DNA of 39,836 nt from JAVBNC01 sp031551765 (GCA_031551765.1 JAVBNC010000123.1:1-39836); one strand, 5' to 3'. Shown: positions 8,005 through 17,950, counted from the first letter of the stretch. Notes: generated by a model not told the origin, from the letters alone. Translations and numbers: made by a program.

Positions 8005-8700
8005 TTATTTTTCCGCGTCCGTTTGCCCCTCTTCCAAGATATGGGCCACCCTGTGCCTGCGGTACAGCAGGTAGCCGAGGATGGAGGAAAGCACGAAAAG
8101 CACGGCGGAAAGGGCGATGCGCCAGAAGGGTTCCACCCGCATGCCGCTGCCCAGGATGGCGAAAATCAGGTTCTGCGGGATATAGCCCACGCAGGACCCG
8201 GTAATAAAGCTGAAAGCCGGAATGGAGGACAGGCCGCCCAAAAGGTTGGTCACCGCGTTGTTGCCCACGGGCAGGCAGCGCACCACCAGGGTCATGGTAA
8301 AGGGCGCGCGCGAAAGAAAGGCGTTGAGTTTGGCCAGCCGCCGCCCGAACAGGCGCATGACGAAAGAGCGGCCCAGAAGACGGGCGTAGGTGAAGCCCAG
8401 AGCGCAGCCCGTGCCGGTACCCAGCGTGCTCCAGAGAACGCCCCATTCCGCGCCGAAAGCGTAGCCGCCCAGAAAGCTGATGCCCTGCCGGGGCACGCCC
8501 AAAGCGGAAGCCACAGCCGTCAGCGCCACGAACAGAGCCACGCCGCTACGCCCCTGGCCCCGGATATGGCCGTCTATCCAGGCCGCGTCCAGGTGGGTGA
8601 TGTCCAGGGCCTGCACCAGAAGAATCAACCCGGCCAGGGTGAGGAACAGCACGCCCCCTTTGAGCGCGAGCTTGGCGACGGCGCGGGCGGGAACGCTCAT
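8005..8700 (-). CDS. VTT-domain (TVP38/TMEM64, DedA-related) membrane protein
   Basis: The 231-residue protein has a VTT (SNARE-associated Golgi) domain. It shows an N-terminal helix, then the re-entrant region with GVPRQGISFLGGYAFG (about 75-92) and the GxxxG-rich segment that follows. A second half-repeat contains RCLPVGNNAVTNLLGG. Members of this family act in membrane lipid homeostasis, and some relatives scramble phospholipids or undecaprenyl phosphate; the exact role here is inference. The ATG at 8700 overlaps the TGA of the preceding gene as ATGA, showing translational coupling. The neighbouring GT2 glycosyltransferase suggests a lipid-linked sugar context. Confidence 0.85.
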   Translation of the reverse strand: MSVPARAVAKLALKGGVLFLTLAGLILLVQALDITHLDAAWIDGHIRGQGRSGVALFVALTAVASALGVPRQGISFLGGYAFGAEWGVLWSTLGTGTGCALGFTYARLLGRSFVMRLFGRRLAKLNAFLSRAPFTMTLVVRCLPVGNNAVTNLLGGLSSIPAFSFITGSCVGYIPQNLIFAILGSGMRVEPFWRIALSAVLFVLSSILGYLLYRRHRVAHILEEGQTDAEK

Positions 8701-8975
8701 GGCCGGCCCGCGCGGCGGTGGTTGGAGGCGCGTTTGCTTAGGGAAGGGGTTCCGCCCAGCAGGCAAAGGGCGACCGCTACGGCCTGGCCCAGGGCCAGCA
8801 CAAAATGGCGCTCCCAAAGGGCGAAAAGGAGTACGGCGCAAACGCCGCAAGCAAAAAGCGGCAAGGGGCCGCGCCAGGGGGTTGCCGCCGTGCCGGAAAA
8901 CCAGCCCGTCCGGTACAGCCACGCCAAGGCCAGGGCCTGGACCGCGCAGCCGGAAAAAAGCAGCAGCCAGCGCAT
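8697..8975 (-). CDS. small membrane protein of unknown function, 92 aa
   Basis: This short protein has three hydrophobic stretches (about 2-20, 38-53 and 58-74) and a basic C-terminus (SKRASNHRRAGRP). That implies an inner-membrane protein with a cytoplasmic tail. I recognise no family. It is supported by context: its ATG at 8975 overlaps the stop of the glycosyltransferase gene by one base (TGATG), and its stop overlaps the next start (ATGA). Small multi-pass proteins next to GT2 enzymes are sometimes accessory or flippase subunits, which is a guess here. Confidence 0.7.
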   Translation of the reverse strand: MRWLLLFSGCAVQALALAWLYRTGWFSGTAATPWRGPLPLFACGVCAVLLFALWERHFVLALGQAVAVALCLLGGTPSLSKRASNHRRAGRP

Positions 8976-9706
8976 CAGGGGGCCTTACGTTCCTTGATGG
9001 CGTAGTTGACGTGGCGGGCCTGCATCCAGCGTATGGCTAAAAGGTCGAAAAAGGTCTTTCTGGCCCGGTCCCAGATGCCGTACTTGGAAACCCCGTGCAG
9101 CCGGGCGCGGTGGTTGACCTTGATTTCCGCCACTCTGGCCCCCTGCATTTTCATCAGCGTGGGCAGGAAGCGGTGCATGCCGGTGAACATGGGAAGTTTT
9201 TTGGCCATGTCCGCGCGCAGCACTTTCAGGGAGCAGCCGGTGTCGCGCACGTTTTCCCGCGAGAGGTAGTTGCGCACCGCGTTGCCCAGTTTGGAGGCCC
9301 AGCGTTTGGTCCAGGTGTCCTGGCGTTTGGCCCGCCAGCCTATGACCATGTCGTGGCCCTGGCCGTAAAGTTCGAGCATGGCGGGAATGTCCGCCGGGTC
9401 GTTCTGCAGGTCCGCGTCCAGGGTGACCAGCGTGCCGCCTTGCGCTTCCTGAAACCCGGCGGCAAAGGCGGCGGACTGGCCGCAGTTGGCCGCGAAAGCC
9501 AGGTAGCGCACTTCCGGATGCGCGGCGGCCAGCTCGCGGATGACGGAAAGGCTGGCGTCGGAACTGCCGTCGTCCACCAGGATCAGTTCCCAGGGCCTGC
9601 CGGTCCGTTGCATGGCGGAACGGATCTGGCCCACCAGCTCGGGCAGGTTGTCTTCTTCATTATAGACCGGGACGACGAGGGAGATTTCAGGAAGGGCAGA
9701 AGGCAT
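8975..9706 (-). CDS. glycosyltransferase family 2, polyprenyl-phosphate type
   Basis: A 243-residue GT-A fold enzyme starts with the typical SLVVPVYNEEDNL strand-loop (about 9-21). The nucleotide-binding LVDDGSSDAS (43-52) and the metal-binding DADLQND (about 97-103) follow. This layout is that of DPM1/ArnC-like enzymes that transfer a sugar from a nucleotide to a polyprenyl phosphate. Unlike ArnC or GtrB it lacks C-terminal membrane helices, so it may rely on the adjacent small membrane protein. The ATG at 9706 lies inside the end of the exonuclease gene (20-nt overlap). Sugar and acceptor are unknown. Confidence 0.88.
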   Translation of the reverse strand: MPSALPEISLVVPVYNEEDNLPELVGQIRSAMQRTGRPWELILVDDGSSDASLSVIRELAAAHPEVRYLAFAANCGQSAAFAAGFQEAQGGTLVTLDADLQNDPADIPAMLELYGQGHDMVIGWRAKRQDTWTKRWASKLGNAVRNYLSRENVRDTGCSLKVLRADMAKKLPMFTGMHRFLPTLMKMQGARVAEIKVNHRARLHGVSKYGIWDRARKTFFDLLAIRWMQARHVNYAIKERKAP

Positions 9707-10349
9707 GGGCGGCTGATCCTTGTTCAGATGCCGGAAGGGAGTCGAAAAATCCTAGATCGTCCATGCGCTGATAGACCTTGCGGCTGATCCAGGCATCCGT
9801 GGCCGCGTAGCGCACCTGTTGGGCGGAAAGTTCCCGGTGTTCCCAGTTGGAACACTGCGCGCTTTTGGAAATGCGCACGCCCATGAAGTTGGCGGCCAGG
9901 GTGCGCAGGCCCCGGGTTTCCAGGCCGCGCGCGCGGGCCACTTCGCCCAGGTCCACGACACCGGCCTCCGTAAACGGCGTTACGGTGCGCAGCAAGCGCA
10001 TGTCGTCGCCAATGGCCACCCCGGCCTTGATGAGGGAGGGAGATTCCAGCACCGCAAGCAGTTGCGGGTGCAACGGCAGCCAGGTGAGCTGGAACAGAAA
10101 GACGATGTCGCTGCAAGCTATCTGGACGAGCGCGGGCGTGATGGGCTTGCCCTTGCGGAAGCAGGGCCTGCTTTCCGTGTCGAAACCCAGCACCCGTTCC
10201 TTGCGCATGCGGGCCACGGCATAGGCCAGCGTTTCCTCGTCGCGCACCAAGACCACGTCCCCGTCATAATAAAAGAGGGGGAGAATGTTGACGTCGTCTT
10301 TGGTGAACTTGCGGCTCAGGCCGGAGATTTCGTGCGCTGTTTCGTGCAT
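9687..10349 (-). CDS. DEDDy 3'-5' exonuclease domain protein (RNase D / WRN exonuclease-like)
   Basis: The 220-residue protein consists of one DnaQ-like exonuclease domain. The metal-binding acids are visible as GFDTES (first D and E), GDDMRLL (second D), and YAATDAW with the tyrosine of the DEDDy subtype. There is no HRDC domain, unlike full RNase D, so it resembles the short WRN-type exonucleases. Substrate (RNA or DNA) cannot be decided. The ATG at 10349 (MHETAHEISGL) was preferred to an upstream codon that adds 40 atypical residues. It heads the unit that continues with the GT2 gene, which overlaps its 3' end. Confidence 0.83.
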   Translation of the reverse strand: MHETAHEISGLSRKFTKDDVNILPLFYYDGDVVLVRDEETLAYAVARMRKERVLGFDTESRPCFRKGKPITPALVQIACSDIVFLFQLTWLPLHPQLLAVLESPSLIKAGVAIGDDMRLLRTVTPFTEAGVVDLGEVARARGLETRGLRTLAANFMGVRISKSAQCSNWEHRELSAQQVRYAATDAWISRKVYQRMDDLGFFDSLPASEQGSAAHAFCPS

Positions 10350-10469
10350 GCGTGGGTCACAGGGGCTGTTGGCCGGACAAAAAGCGTTGTTCGTATCTGA
10401 ATGCTTGTATCCCGTAAAGAGGTTGCGGACAAGAGGCCGCGGGCGTTTTCTAAGGCATTTTATTTTCAC

Positions 10470-10504
10470 GGCGCGCGCCGGTTGTTACAGACCGGGCGCG
10501 CGCC
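10470..10504 (-). terminator. GC-rich hairpin after ettA
   Basis: GGCGCGCGCCGG (10470-10481) pairs with CCGGGCGCGCGCC (10492-10504), leaving one bulged base. It lies 17 nt past the ettA stop. No U-tract follows, so termination may be Rho-assisted or the hairpin may only protect the 3' end. Confidence 0.45.
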
Positions 10505-10521
10505 GCGTAAACGCAAACCGT

Positions 10522-12204
<1,683 letters not shown>

Positions 12205-12269
12205 GCCGTCCTCTGGATATGGTTGCGAAAAGGGGAGCCGCGCCTTTGCGCCGTCCCTTTTTGATGCGC

Positions 12270-12275
12270 ATTATA
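12270..12275 (-). promoter_or_regulatory. possible -10 box of ettA
   Basis: A perfect TATAAT is present on the minus strand about 65 nt before the ettA start. No good -35 box stands at 16-18 nt, so this is a weak call. Confidence 0.3.
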
Positions 12276-12412
12276 GATATAAAGGATATGTACTTCTGAT
12301 GGGCGTGAGCTATACTATGCGGTGAGGAGAAAGAAAAGCTCTGATCCGGCACGGGGGTTCCAAAACGGAAGCGGCGCCGGGAGCGGTTTCATTTTTACAT
12401 GGGAGACACGCC

Positions 12413-13129
12413 ATGAAACACTTATTGTTGATGAGCAGCTCGCGCAAGGGCAGCCTGGGATATCTGGAACACGCAGGGGAGCAGCTGGCGCTTTTTCTGA
12501 AAGGCAACGTGAAGCGGGCTCTCTTGGTGCCCTATGCCGCCGTGACCTACGGCTTTGACGAATACGAGAACAAAGTCAAGCCGGTGTATGAAAAGCAGGG
12601 GGTGGAGGTCGCCTCCATCCACCGTTTCGCGGACCCGCGCGCGGCCCTTAATGATACCGACGCGATCATCGTGGGCGGCGGCAACACCTTTGCCCTGCTG
12701 CAGCGCCTGTATACCCACGGGCTGGTGGAGGAAATACGGCACCGCGTGAACAACGGCATGCCTTACATGGGCTGGAGCGCGGGCAGCAACGTGGCCTGCC
12801 CCACCATACGCACCACCAACGACATGCCGGTGGTGGAACCGCCTTCTTTCGACGCCTTCAGCCTCATCCCCTTCCAGATCAACCCCCACTTTATCAGCGG
12901 CAAACCTGTCGGGCACAACGGCGAAAGCCGCGAAGACCGCCTGGCGGAATACCTGGTCATGAACCCCAAGGAAAACGTGCTGGCCTTGCGCGAAGGTAGC
13001 GCGCTGCTGGTGGAAGGCGAGACGGCCACCCTGCTGGGGGACCTGGACGCGCTGATTTTTCGGCAGAAAATGGAGACGGAAAGCATACAGCCCGGCGAAC
13101 GCTTCGCCCTGAACCGCATCAACGGGTGA
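12413..13129 (+). CDS. pepE: dipeptidase E (alpha-aspartyl dipeptidase, peptidase family S51)
   Basis: PepE hydrolyses dipeptides with N-terminal aspartate in the cytoplasm. The 238-residue protein has the S51 nucleophile elbow GWSAGSN with Ser122, the acid at about Asp137 (TTNDMP) and His159 in INPHFISG. These correspond, with an offset of two, to Ser120, Asp135 and His157 described for Salmonella PepE. The IIVGGGNTFALL loop (about 85-96) is also typical. Start ATG 12413 has GGGAGA upstream. It stands alone, divergent from ettA and convergent with the phn unit, with which it shares a terminator. Confidence 0.93.
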   Translation: MKHLLLMSSSRKGSLGYLEHAGEQLALFLKGNVKRALLVPYAAVTYGFDEYENKVKPVYEKQGVEVASIHRFADPRAALNDTDAIIVGGGNTFALLQRLYTHGLVEEIRHRVNNGMPYMGWSAGSNVACPTIRTTNDMPVVEPPSFDAFSLIPFQINPHFISGKPVGHNGESREDRLAEYLVMNPKENVLALREGSALLVEGETATLLGDLDALIFRQKMETESIQPGERFALNRING

Positions 13130-13143
13130 GGGCCGGTCGAATA

Positions 13144-13187
13144 AAACGGAAGCGGGCGGGCGTTTCGGCTCCCGCCCGCTTCCGTTT
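13144..13187. terminator. bidirectional terminator between pepE and phnE
   Basis: A 17-bp perfect stem (13144-13160 with 13171-13187) has a 10-nt loop and AAA/TTT at the base on both sides. It lies 14 nt after the pepE stop and 15 nt after the end of the phn unit on the opposite strand. Confidence 0.75.
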
Positions 13188-13202
13188 ATAAAGGATATAC
13201 CC

Positions 13203-14039
13203 CTAGATAATCCGTTTGCGGATGTGGGTGACCACCACTTCGCAGATGACCACCAGGGCGAAAATGCAGACCAGCACCAGGGAAACGCGCGGCCATTGGA
13301 AGAGGCTGAGCGCCATGTCCAGAGCCATGCCTATGCCGCCCGCGCCCACCAGGCCGATAACCGAGGATTCGCGGATATTGATGTCCCAGCGGAACAGCGC
13401 AACAGCCCAGAACGCGGGCAGTACCTGGGGCCAGAAGCCCTTGATGAACACGCTGATCCAGGGCGCGCCCGCGGCTTTCAGCGCTTCCACGGGGCCGGGG
13501 TGGGTTTCTTCCAGAGCTTCGCCCAGGAGTTTCCCGGTAAAACCTATGGAGCGCACGGCAATGGTGATGGTCCCCGCCAGCACGCCCGGCCCGAAAATAG
13601 CCACGAACAACAGCGCCCAGACCAGCACGCTGACCGAGCGGGAAGAGACCAGAATGAACATGCCCAGCCAGTTCAGGAAGCGGTTCTTGGTGATGTTCCG
13701 TGCCACCAGCAGGGCCACGGGCAGGGAGAGCACAATGCAGAGCATGGTGCCCATGGTGGCGATATGGATGGTGTCCATCAGCGCGGCGTGAATGCCTTCC
13801 GGGTAGTGGGCGAAATCCACGGGCCACATGCGGTTTAAGAGGTCCGCCACCTGGGCGGGCGCGTCGTAGAGGAATTCCGGGATCACGTCCACGTTGCGCA
13901 CGCAGTACACCAGGGCCGCCAGGGAACCGACAAGCAGCGCCTGGCGCGAAAGCCGCTGTCTGGGAGTGAGCCGTTCCCAGATGCGCTCGGCAACCGGGGC
14001 CTTGGCCTCTGTGGTTTTGGAGTCGGGTGTCTGGCTCAT
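13203..14039 (-). CDS. phnE: phosphonate-type ABC transporter permease, second copy
   Basis: The 278-residue inner-membrane permease carries the binding-protein-dependent transport domain. It has a membrane helix near residue 32-48, a cytoplasmic PnhE-type region and the coupling-helix motif EALEETHPGPVEALKAAGAP (about 157-176), then helices to the end. The start MSQTPDSK at 14039 overlaps the previous stop as ATGA. It differs clearly from the first permease in sequence, so the two probably form a heterodimeric channel served by PhnC. It is the last gene of phnD-phnC-phnE-phnE. Substrate may be phosphonate, phosphite or a related compound. Confidence 0.9.
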   Translation of the reverse strand: MSQTPDSKTTEAKAPVAERIWERLTPRQRLSRQALLVGSLAALVYCVRNVDVIPEFLYDAPAQVADLLNRMWPVDFAHYPEGIHAALMDTIHIATMGTMLCIVLSLPVALLVARNITKNRFLNWLGMFILVSSRSVSVLVWALLFVAIFGPGVLAGTITIAVRSIGFTGKLLGEALEETHPGPVEALKAAGAPWISVFIKGFWPQVLPAFWAVALFRWDINIRESSVIGLVGAGGIGMALDMALSLFQWPRVSLVLVCIFALVVICEVVVTHIRKRII

Positions 14040-14821
14040 TTGAACATTTCCTTCAGCTTGAGCGCCAGCCACTCGGACCACATGACCGAGACGATGATGG
14101 CGATAAGGATGGTGCTGACAAAGTCGTAGTCAAAGCGCTGGAAGGCCGCGAACAGGGTGCCGCCAATGCCGCCCGCGCCCACTATGCCCAGCATGGTGGA
14201 GTTCCGCAGGTTCACATCCAGCTGGTATGAGGAAAAGCCGATAAAGCGGTTCAGCACCTGGGGCAGCACCGCGAAAATGAGCACGCTCATGAAGGGCGCG
14301 CCTGCCGCGCGCACGGCTTCCACCGGTTTGAGGGAAATTTCCTCGATAGCCTCGGCGAACAGCTTGGCGATAAAGCCGATGGTGGCGAAAATCAGGGTAA
14401 GGATGCCGGGCAGGGGGCCAAAACCTACGGCTTTCACGAACAGGATGGCAAAAATCATGGGGTGGAAGGAACGGGTAATGGCGATGAAGGCGCGCGTGGG
14501 CCAGAACACCCATGCGGGCATCAGGTTCCTGGCGGCCAGCAGACCGATGGGCAGCGAGAGCAGAATGCCGAGAAAAGACGAAATGATGGCGATCTCAATG
14601 GACTCCATCAGGTCGGAAACCAGCACCCGCCAGCGGGCCGTGGCCGGGGGAAACATGTCGGCGATGAACTTAGCGCCGTTGTCCAGGCCCTCAATCAGGC
14701 GCTCCCAGGATATGCCCATATAATTGATGGCATAAATGCTGTACAGCAGCAGGCCCAGGTAGGCCAGGCGCACGGGCCAGTTAGGTGGAAAGGGATTGGG
14801 ACGGGCTTTGGCGGTGCTCAT
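14036..14821 (-). CDS. phnE: phosphonate-type ABC transporter permease, first copy
   Basis: A 261-residue permease with one N-terminal helix (about 17-34) and a five-helix permease domain from about residue 75. The coupling region is EEISLKPVEAVRAAGAP (about 163-179), followed by VLPQVLNRFIGFSSYQLDVNLRNS, a block typical of PhnE. The ATG at 14821 overlaps the phnC stop as ATGA, and its own stop overlaps the next start in the same way. Translation of phnC and both permeases is therefore coupled. Confidence 0.92.
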   Translation of the reverse strand: MSTAKARPNPFPPNWPVRLAYLGLLLYSIYAINYMGISWERLIEGLDNGAKFIADMFPPATARWRVLVSDLMESIEIAIISSFLGILLSLPIGLLAARNLMPAWVFWPTRAFIAITRSFHPMIFAILFVKAVGFGPLPGILTLIFATIGFIAKLFAEAIEEISLKPVEAVRAAGAPFMSVLIFAVLPQVLNRFIGFSSYQLDVNLRNSTMLGIVGAGGIGGTLFAAFQRFDYDFVSTILIAIIVSVMWSEWLALKLKEMFK

Positions 14822-15606
14822 TGCAGCCAGTCCTTGCCACCGTAAATGTTTTGCAGGTGGCTGTCGCTCAGTTCCGCGGGCGGGCCGTCAAATACGATGG
14901 TGCCGCCGCTCATGCCGATCATGCGCGAGGCGTAACGCTTGGCCAGGTTCACGTCGTGCATGTTGACCAGCACGGGCACCTGGCGTTCCTTGCCGATATC
15001 GCGCAACAGCTCCATAATTTCCACGGAGGTTTTGGGGTCCAGGGAAGCGGTGGGCTCGTCCGCCAGCAGCACCTGGGGCTGCTGCATCAGCGCGCGGGCA
15101 ATGCCCACCCGCTGGCGCTGCCCGCCGGAAAGGTTGTCCGCCCTGACGGTGGCGAATTCGCCCAGGCCCACGGTGTCCAGCAGGTCAAAGGCCGCGTCTA
15201 TGTCTTCCTTGGGGAACTTGCGCAGCCAGGCTTTCCAGGAAGAAATGTAGCCGAGGCGCCCGCAGAGGGCGTTTTCCATGACCGAAAGCCGGTCCACCAG
15301 GTTGAATTCCTGAAAGATCATGCCGATATGGCGGCGCGCGGCCCGCAAGGCGGCGCCGCCCAGGGTGCAGATATCCACACCGTCCACAATGATCTTGCCT
15401 TCCGTGGGTTCCACCAGGCGGTTGATGCAGCGCAAAAGCGTGCTCTTGCCGGTGCCGGAAGGGCCTATAATGGCGGTGATGTTCGTATCCGTGATGGAAA
15501 GGTTGATGTCGGAGAGCACGACCTTGCCCTTCACGTACTCTTTTTTCAGGTGCTCCACCACAAGATACGGCTTTTCAGCCCGGGAAACGGAACTCTGGGT
15601 CGTCAC
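14818..15606 (-). CDS. phnC: phosphonate-type ABC transporter ATP-binding protein
   Basis: The 262-residue ATPase has Walker A GPSGTGKST (about 48-56), the Q-loop in GMIFQEFNLVDRL, the signature LSGGQRQRVGIARAL, Walker B VLLADEPTASLDP and the H-loop in NMHDVNLAKRYA. The QEFNLVDRLSVMENAL block is typical of PhnC. The start is GTG at 15606, with AGAGGTAG upstream. It lies 76 nt after phnD, and that gap contains a terminator-like hairpin, so less mRNA may reach phnCEE than phnD. Confidence 0.93.
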   Translation of the reverse strand: MTTQSSVSRAEKPYLVVEHLKKEYVKGKVVLSDINLSITDTNITAIIGPSGTGKSTLLRCINRLVEPTEGKIIVDGVDICTLGGAALRAARRHIGMIFQEFNLVDRLSVMENALCGRLGYISSWKAWLRKFPKEDIDAAFDLLDTVGLGEFATVRADNLSGGQRQRVGIARALMQQPQVLLADEPTASLDPKTSVEIMELLRDIGKERQVPVLVNMHDVNLAKRYASRMIGMSGGTIVFDGPPAELSDSHLQNIYGGKDWLQ

Positions 15607-15638
15607 GGTCTACCTCTAGGGTTATGCTGGCTGCGCAA

Positions 15639-15673
15639 ATAAAGCCTCCCCCCGGCACGGCGCCGGGGGGAGG
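15639..15673 (-). terminator. intercistronic attenuator between phnD and phnC
   Basis: A perfect 12-bp stem (15645-15656 with 15662-15673, CCTCCCCCCGGC) has a 5-nt loop. On the minus strand it is followed by CTTTATTTG. Partial termination here would give more binding protein than transporter, a common arrangement in ABC operons. Confidence 0.6.
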
Positions 15674-15682
15674 AAGGGCAGT

Positions 15683-16747
15683 TTACTTTTTCTTCGCGGG
15701 CACGGGGGTGTTTGCTTCGCGCGAACGCTTGGCCGCGGCGGCCTTGTCTTCCGCCTCTTTCATGGCGGCCAGGCCCTTGGCGTCAAAGGATTCGCCGGTG
15801 GCAGTGGCAATAATGCGGATCAGCTCGTAATCCTGCTTGAAGGTCACGGGGAAGAAGCGGTCCGCGCCGCCAAAGGTCTTCACCATTTCCGGAGTGAAGC
15901 GGTATTCAAAGAAGGCTTCCTTGATTTTCTTCACCAGGTCCGGGTGCAGGTCGTTGGCATAGCCGAAAGAAGAGGTGGGGAAGATGCTGCTTTGCCAGAT
16001 GATGCGGTAGTCGTCCTTATTGATGCGGCCGGCGCCGGCCATGCGGTTGAACACGTCGGAAGCCACGCAGGCGGCTTCGTAGTCGCCGTGGCCCACGCCC
16101 ATGACGGACTGGTCGTGTTTGCCGGAGAAGGCGATTTCATAGTCCTTGCCCGGGGTCATGCCGTCCTTGGGGAACAGCGCCAGCGGGGCAAGGTGGCCGG
16201 AGTTGGAAGAAGGCTGGGTGTGGGCGACTTTCTTGCCCTTGAGGTCCGTCAGCTTCTGGTAGGGGCTGTCTTTCTTGACCACCACGATCAGGCGGTAGCC
16301 CTGGAACTCGTTTTCATAGCCTTTCACCGCGATGGGCACGTAGCCCGCCAGGTTCACGGCAAAGCAGGTGGGGCCAGTGGAAAAGCCCGCGATATGCAGA
16401 CGGCCGGACCGCATGGCTTCCACTTCCGCGGAGTTGGAGTGCACGGTGTAGTAAATGACCTTTTTGCCGGTTTTCTTACTCAGGAAAGCCTGGAAGTCGG
16501 CAAAGGCGTCTTTATACACGGCCGGGTCTTCCACCGGCGTGTAGGTGAAGACGAGCGTGCTGGGATTTTTCCATTTGGACTTGTCTTTGGGGGTGTCGGC
16601 GGTCAGGTCATTGTCTTCGTCGCAGTACATCTTGTCCAGTGTGCCCCTGTTTTTGCAGTTGTCCTGGGCGGGGGCGGCAAAGGCGCTGCCCGCAAGGGCA
16701 AAGGTCAACAGGAGGCTCATAAGAGCGAGAACCCACTTTTTAGACAT
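15683..16747 (-). CDS. phnD: phosphonate/phosphite ABC transporter substrate-binding protein
   Basis: A 354-residue periplasmic binding protein with a Sec signal peptide (about 1-26, ending SAFAAPAQ). The mature N-terminus has a Cys pair spanning NRGTLDKMY and an acidic CDEDNDLTAD loop (Cys43 on) of unknown purpose. The PhnD core follows: LVFTYTPVEDPAVYKDAF, then SNSAEVEAMRSGRLHIAGF, then HTQPSSNSGHLAP, a likely ligand-binding loop. Start 16747 is set by GAAGGAG upstream. The C-terminus is a Lys/Ala-rich helix. As first gene of the unit it defines the substrate range, but phosphonate versus phosphite cannot be told from sequence. No C-P lyase or phosphite dehydrogenase gene lies nearby. Confidence 0.9.
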   Translation of the reverse strand: MSKKWVLALMSLLLTFALAGSAFAAPAQDNCKNRGTLDKMYCDEDNDLTADTPKDKSKWKNPSTLVFTYTPVEDPAVYKDAFADFQAFLSKKTGKKVIYYTVHSNSAEVEAMRSGRLHIAGFSTGPTCFAVNLAGYVPIAVKGYENEFQGYRLIVVVKKDSPYQKLTDLKGKKVAHTQPSSNSGHLAPLALFPKDGMTPGKDYEIAFSGKHDQSVMGVGHGDYEAACVASDVFNRMAGAGRINKDDYRIIWQSSIFPTSSFGYANDLHPDLVKKIKEAFFEYRFTPEMVKTFGGADRFFPVTFKQDYELIRIIATATGESFDAKGLAAMKEAEDKAAAAKRSREANTPVPAKKK

Positions 16748-16971
16748 GGCAATCTCCTTCACGGTTGGCGTCATTGAAAGCAGCTGGGAAAGATAGGACC
16801 AGAGGCCGGCGCGCAGTCCAGGCTCTTGATACTACGCGAAATACCACATTTTTTTGTAAGGAACAACCGGGGCTGTGGATAGCCGCGCTATGTACGCCGG
16901 AGAACAGGTAAAACGTTTTTCATGCGGGCGTGGAACGGCCGCCGCGACCCGAAAATCGGGCTTCAGGCATG

Positions 16972-16996
16972 AAAAAAACGCCCCGGGGGGCGTTTT
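16972..16996 (-). terminator. intrinsic terminator of the HAD phosphatase gene
   Basis: AAAACGCCC (16975-16983) pairs with GGGCGTTTT (16988-16996). On the minus strand seven T residues complete it. It separates the HAD gene from phnD, so the two are independent units. Confidence 0.75.
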
Positions 16997-17030
16997 GTAA
17001 CACAAAAGCAATAGTGCGGGGAAAAGGCGC

Positions 17031-17807
17031 TCATGCGCCGCGCAGTTCGGAAAGGTCTTCCAGCACCAGGGTGGGCTGGCGGTCCACATGGGCCAGGTCT
17101 TCACGCAGGCTTTCGCCGGAGAGCACCAGAATGCTGTCCATGCCCGTGTTGTGGGCCAGCACCATGTCCGTGTACAGCCGGTCGCCCACCATCACCATTT
17201 CTTCCGGCTTGTAGCGGGCCAGCAGCGGGGCCAGCACCAGGGGGTTGGGCTTGCCGAAGTTGAGTTCCGGCACGCGGCCCGTGGCTTTTTCATACAGGGC
17301 CAGGAAACTGCCGGTATCCGGCAGCGGGCCCTGCGGGGAAGGGCACACCGCGTCCGGGTGCGTGGCCCAGAAGCGCACTTCCGGCCGCTGCAGCAACAGG
17401 CAGGATTCCGCCAGCTTTTTGTAGGTAAGTTCCGTGTCGTAGCCTATCACCACCACCTGGCAGCGCTCGCTGTTGCCCAGGCGGAGCTTGGGAAGGCGTT
17501 CGCGCAGGTAGGCGACGAAGTTGGCGTTGCCCACGGGGTAGATTTCCTCAATGCCTTCCGCTTCCAGGCGGTCCGCCAGGGGCAGCAGCGGGGAAAGCAT
17601 GCGCGGCAGAGTGGCCGGCACGCCCATGGCCGTGAGTTTGACAATGTAGTCGTTGAGATTCTTGGAAGTGTTGTTGGTCAGGAAATGGATGTCAAAGCGT
17701 TCCATGTTCCGGACCACAAAGTCCAGAGTGCCCTGTATGGGGCGGTCGCCCAGATAGACGGTGCCGTCCAGGTCAAATACAAAGCAGCGTTTACGGGTAA
17801 TGTCCAT
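17031..17807 (-). CDS. HAD superfamily class IIA phosphatase (NagD-like)
   Basis: The 258-residue protein is a HAD-IIA hydrolase. Motif I is FDLDGTVYLG with nucleophile Asp12 and Asp14. Motif II is LTNNTSKN. The C2-type cap lies between about residues 75 and 185. Motif III/IV is GKPNPL, then MVGDRLYTDMVLAHNTGM with the metal acids. Relatives dephosphorylate nucleotides, p-nitrophenyl phosphate or phosphoglycolate; substrate is not readable here. The ATG at 17807 follows AAGGAG. It is not a phosphonoacetaldehyde hydrolase by motif pattern, so a direct link with the phn transporter downstream is doubtful, especially since a terminator lies between them. Confidence 0.85.
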   Translation of the reverse strand: MDITRKRCFVFDLDGTVYLGDRPIQGTLDFVVRNMERFDIHFLTNNTSKNLNDYIVKLTAMGVPATLPRMLSPLLPLADRLEAEGIEEIYPVGNANFVAYLRERLPKLRLGNSERCQVVVIGYDTELTYKKLAESCLLLQRPEVRFWATHPDAVCPSPQGPLPDTGSFLALYEKATGRVPELNFGKPNPLVLAPLLARYKPEEMVMVGDRLYTDMVLAHNTGMDSILVLSGESLREDLAHVDRQPTLVLEDLSELRGA

Positions 17808-17894
17808 GCTCTCTCCTTGGGGGGGCTGGCGGTACCTATAGCGTAAGGTCCCCCGGTCCGTCACCCTTGCGCTGTAAAATTTCCAGGCGAGGGG

Positions 17895-17921
17895 TAAACT
17901 TTCAGGGGTTCGTTCCGATAA
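17895..17921 (+). promoter_or_regulatory. near-consensus sigma-28 (FliA) promoter
   Basis: TAAACTTT (17895-17902), an 11-nt spacer and TCCGATAA (17914-17921) match the FliA consensus TAAAGTTT-N11-GCCGATAA at 15 of 16 fixed positions allowing one change per box (7/8 and 7/8). The spacing is exact. It lies 30 nt before the ATG of the 77-codon gene and points at it. Confidence 0.7.
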
Positions 17922-17950
17922 GCTTAGCGTAAAGGTAAAAAGGAGGAGTC

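Noticed and set aside
12311..12316. TATACT as the pepE -10 box
   Set aside because: No acceptable -35 sequence lies 16-18 nt upstream, so I did not list it.
14238..14246. GCCGATAA as a second sigma-28 promoter
   Set aside because: It lies antisense within phnE, and no TAAA box stands at the right distance.
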